From JAUSIF01 sp036556265 (GTDB lineage Bacteria; Pseudomonadota; Alphaproteobacteria; Rhizobiales; Xanthobacteraceae): DNA of 5,993 bases. Shown piece by piece: positions 5,519 to 5,993 of this stretch. The DNA is taken from contig DATBJU010000181.1 of NCBI GenBank assembly GCA_036556265.1, forward strand, positions 1 through 5,993. The letters are read 5' to 3'. The first letter of the stretch is position 1, and each line of letters starts with the position of its first letter. The translations under genes were made by a program, and so were the position numbers. The notes beneath the pieces were generated by a model. It made no database searches, was not told the origin of the DNA, and worked only from the letters and a program-made list of their open reading frames with translations.

Positions 5519-5742
5519 GCGCTGCCTTCTTCTAGCCTTTTATCGATTTCGGTTCGCGGGGGTGGGCTGTCCGCGATCTGCTGCATCAAAGCCCCGCGTG
5601 CCTCGGCCTCGCGCGCGTGATCGGCGTTGCTTTGCGCGCGGCCTTTCGTTTCGCCTGCGCTTAGGAGCGTACGGTCGCGCAGCGCGGCGGCAATCGCCGC
5701 GACGAGTTTCACGACCGCAGCGAGGAGTGAAAGCCAGTTCAT
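5515..5742 (-). CDS. Single-TM small protein with charged helical tail, i-spanin-like
   Basis: This is a 75-aa protein beginning MNWLSLLAAVVKLVAAIAAAL, one membrane helix at about 3-21. A polar, helix-prone tail rich in Arg, Glu, Ala and Gln (about 22-75) follows, containing SAGETKGRAQSNAD, REAEARGALMQQI and the ending EIDKRLEEGSA. Topology and size resemble an inner-membrane spanin (Rz-like) or the small membrane proteins that follow holins in alphaproteobacterial prophages; there is no diagnostic motif. The start overlaps the upstream holin-like stop (ATGA, 5739-5742) without a good SD, and its own stop overlaps the hydrolase start, so it is translationally coupled on both sides. The tail is short for a typical Rz protein, which weakens the spanin reading. 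Confidence 0.75.
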   Translation of the reverse strand: MNWLSLLAAVVKLVAAIAAALRDRTLLSAGETKGRAQSNADHAREAEARGALMQQIADSPPPRTEIDKRLEEGSA

Positions 5743-5918
5743 TCGCTGGCGCCCACGGGCGTCGAAGTGAGGAAGCGCAGCACGGCGCCAGCGACGCCGA
5801 TAACGGTGAGCGCGATGCCGGCGTGTTCTGGCGCGATCACGGTCGCCCAGTCGAAGCTTTGCAGAACGCCGACGATCGCGACGGCGAGCGAGAATAGAAG
5901 TGTGCGGTAGCCTTTCAT
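5739..5918 (-). CDS. Two-TM holin-like protein
   Basis: This is a 59-aa hydrophobic protein. A short basic start (MKGYRT) leads into TM1 at about 7-20 (LLFSLAVAIVGVLQ), a short loop with SFDWATVIAPEHAG, TM2 at about 34-51 (GIALTVIGVAGAVLRFL), and a polar end TSTPVGASE. The MKGYRTLLF start and the TSTPVG end match small membrane proteins next to lysis genes in alphaproteobacterial prophages (recalled). Size and two-TM hairpin shape fit class II/III-type holins, but holins lack sequence signatures, so this is a structural guess. The ATG at 5918 has a perfect AAGGAG 7 nt upstream; an in-frame TTG at 5948 would cover that SD and is rejected. It is the first gene of the cassette, and a promoter should lie to its right. 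Confidence 0.78.
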   Translation of the reverse strand: MKGYRTLLFSLAVAIVGVLQSFDWATVIAPEHAGIALTVIGVAGAVLRFLTSTPVGASE

Positions 5919-5925
5919 GTGGTTT

Positions 5926-5931
5926 CTCCTT
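5926..5931 (-). promoter_or_regulatory. Strong ribosome binding site of the holin-like gene
   Basis: AAGGAG on the minus strand lies 7 nt before the ATG at 5918. It is the best SD in the window and decides the start. The next two genes rely on ATGA overlaps, so this site may set translation of the whole block. Confidence 0.8.
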
Positions 5932-5979
5932 GAGGTTGGAAAAATCAATTGGTCGTCGCTCGGACGAGCGCGCTCTTCT

Positions 5980-5993
5980 CTCTCCCCGCTGAG
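5980..5993. repeat. Second, truncated CTCTCCCCGC palindrome at the window edge
   Basis: CTCTCCCCGCT at 5980-5990 is identical to 4933-4943, the left arm and first loop base of the perfect palindrome at 4931-4958. The window ends before the right arm, so the hairpin is only inferred. It lies about 60 nt upstream of the holin-like start. Between them is a small palindrome, CGCTCG-GA-CGAGCG (5957-5970), but no promoter I can support. Confidence 0.5.

Noticed and set aside
4802..5620. A 272-codon open frame on the plus strand
   Set aside because: It is antisense to the alpha/beta hydrolase and its neighbours, runs through the CTCTCCCCGC palindrome, and shows no family features, while the minus strand has a full catalytic triad and coupled starts.

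Overview
This GC-rich window most resembles a Hyphomicrobiales (Rhizobiales)-type alphaproteobacterium. The signs are a FeuP/FeuQ-like two-component pair near cytochrome c maturation genes, a protein with the alphaproteobacterial-type SFPASDPPS motif, and many REP-like palindromes between genes. The genus cannot be fixed from the sequence.

Left part, positions 1-4110, all genes on the minus strand. In transcription order these are an OmpR-family response regulator (feuP-like) overlapping its sensor histidine kinase (feuQ-like), a glycine-zipper 17-kDa-antigen-type lipoprotein, ccmI (cycH), and ccmE (cycJ), which runs off the left edge. ccmI and ccmE overlap by ATGA and are clearly one operon. 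The 257-nt gap between the lipoprotein gene and ccmI carries four stem-loops, two of them REP-like, so ccmI probably starts a separate transcription unit.

Middle, 4111-4680. A 116-nt divergent region with an imperfect palindrome separates the regulator from a plus-strand gene. That gene encodes a 122-aa protein with an SFPASDPPS motif and a ComEA-like helix-hairpin-helix tail. A 62-bp compound palindrome, made of two inverted hairpin modules, lies between this gene and the next, converging one.

Right part, 4685-5918, minus strand. Four small genes form a compact block in transcription order: a 59-aa two-TM holin-like protein, a 75-aa single-TM protein with a charged tail (i-spanin-like in layout), a 185-aa alpha/beta hydrolase with GHSMG, and a 77-aa Cys-containing exported protein of prophage type. 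The first three are joined by ATGA overlaps. The layout resembles a phage or GTA lysis cassette in which an alpha/beta hydrolase stands where a peptidoglycan hydrolase would be expected. CTCTCCCCGC palindromes lie inside it (4931-4958) and just upstream of it (5980-5993, cut by the window edge). No phage structural, integrase or terminase gene is in view, so the block is either an isolated remnant, a domesticated cassette, or the edge of a larger element to the right. This is the most interesting part of the window.

No tRNA, rRNA, CRISPR array or transposase gene was seen.
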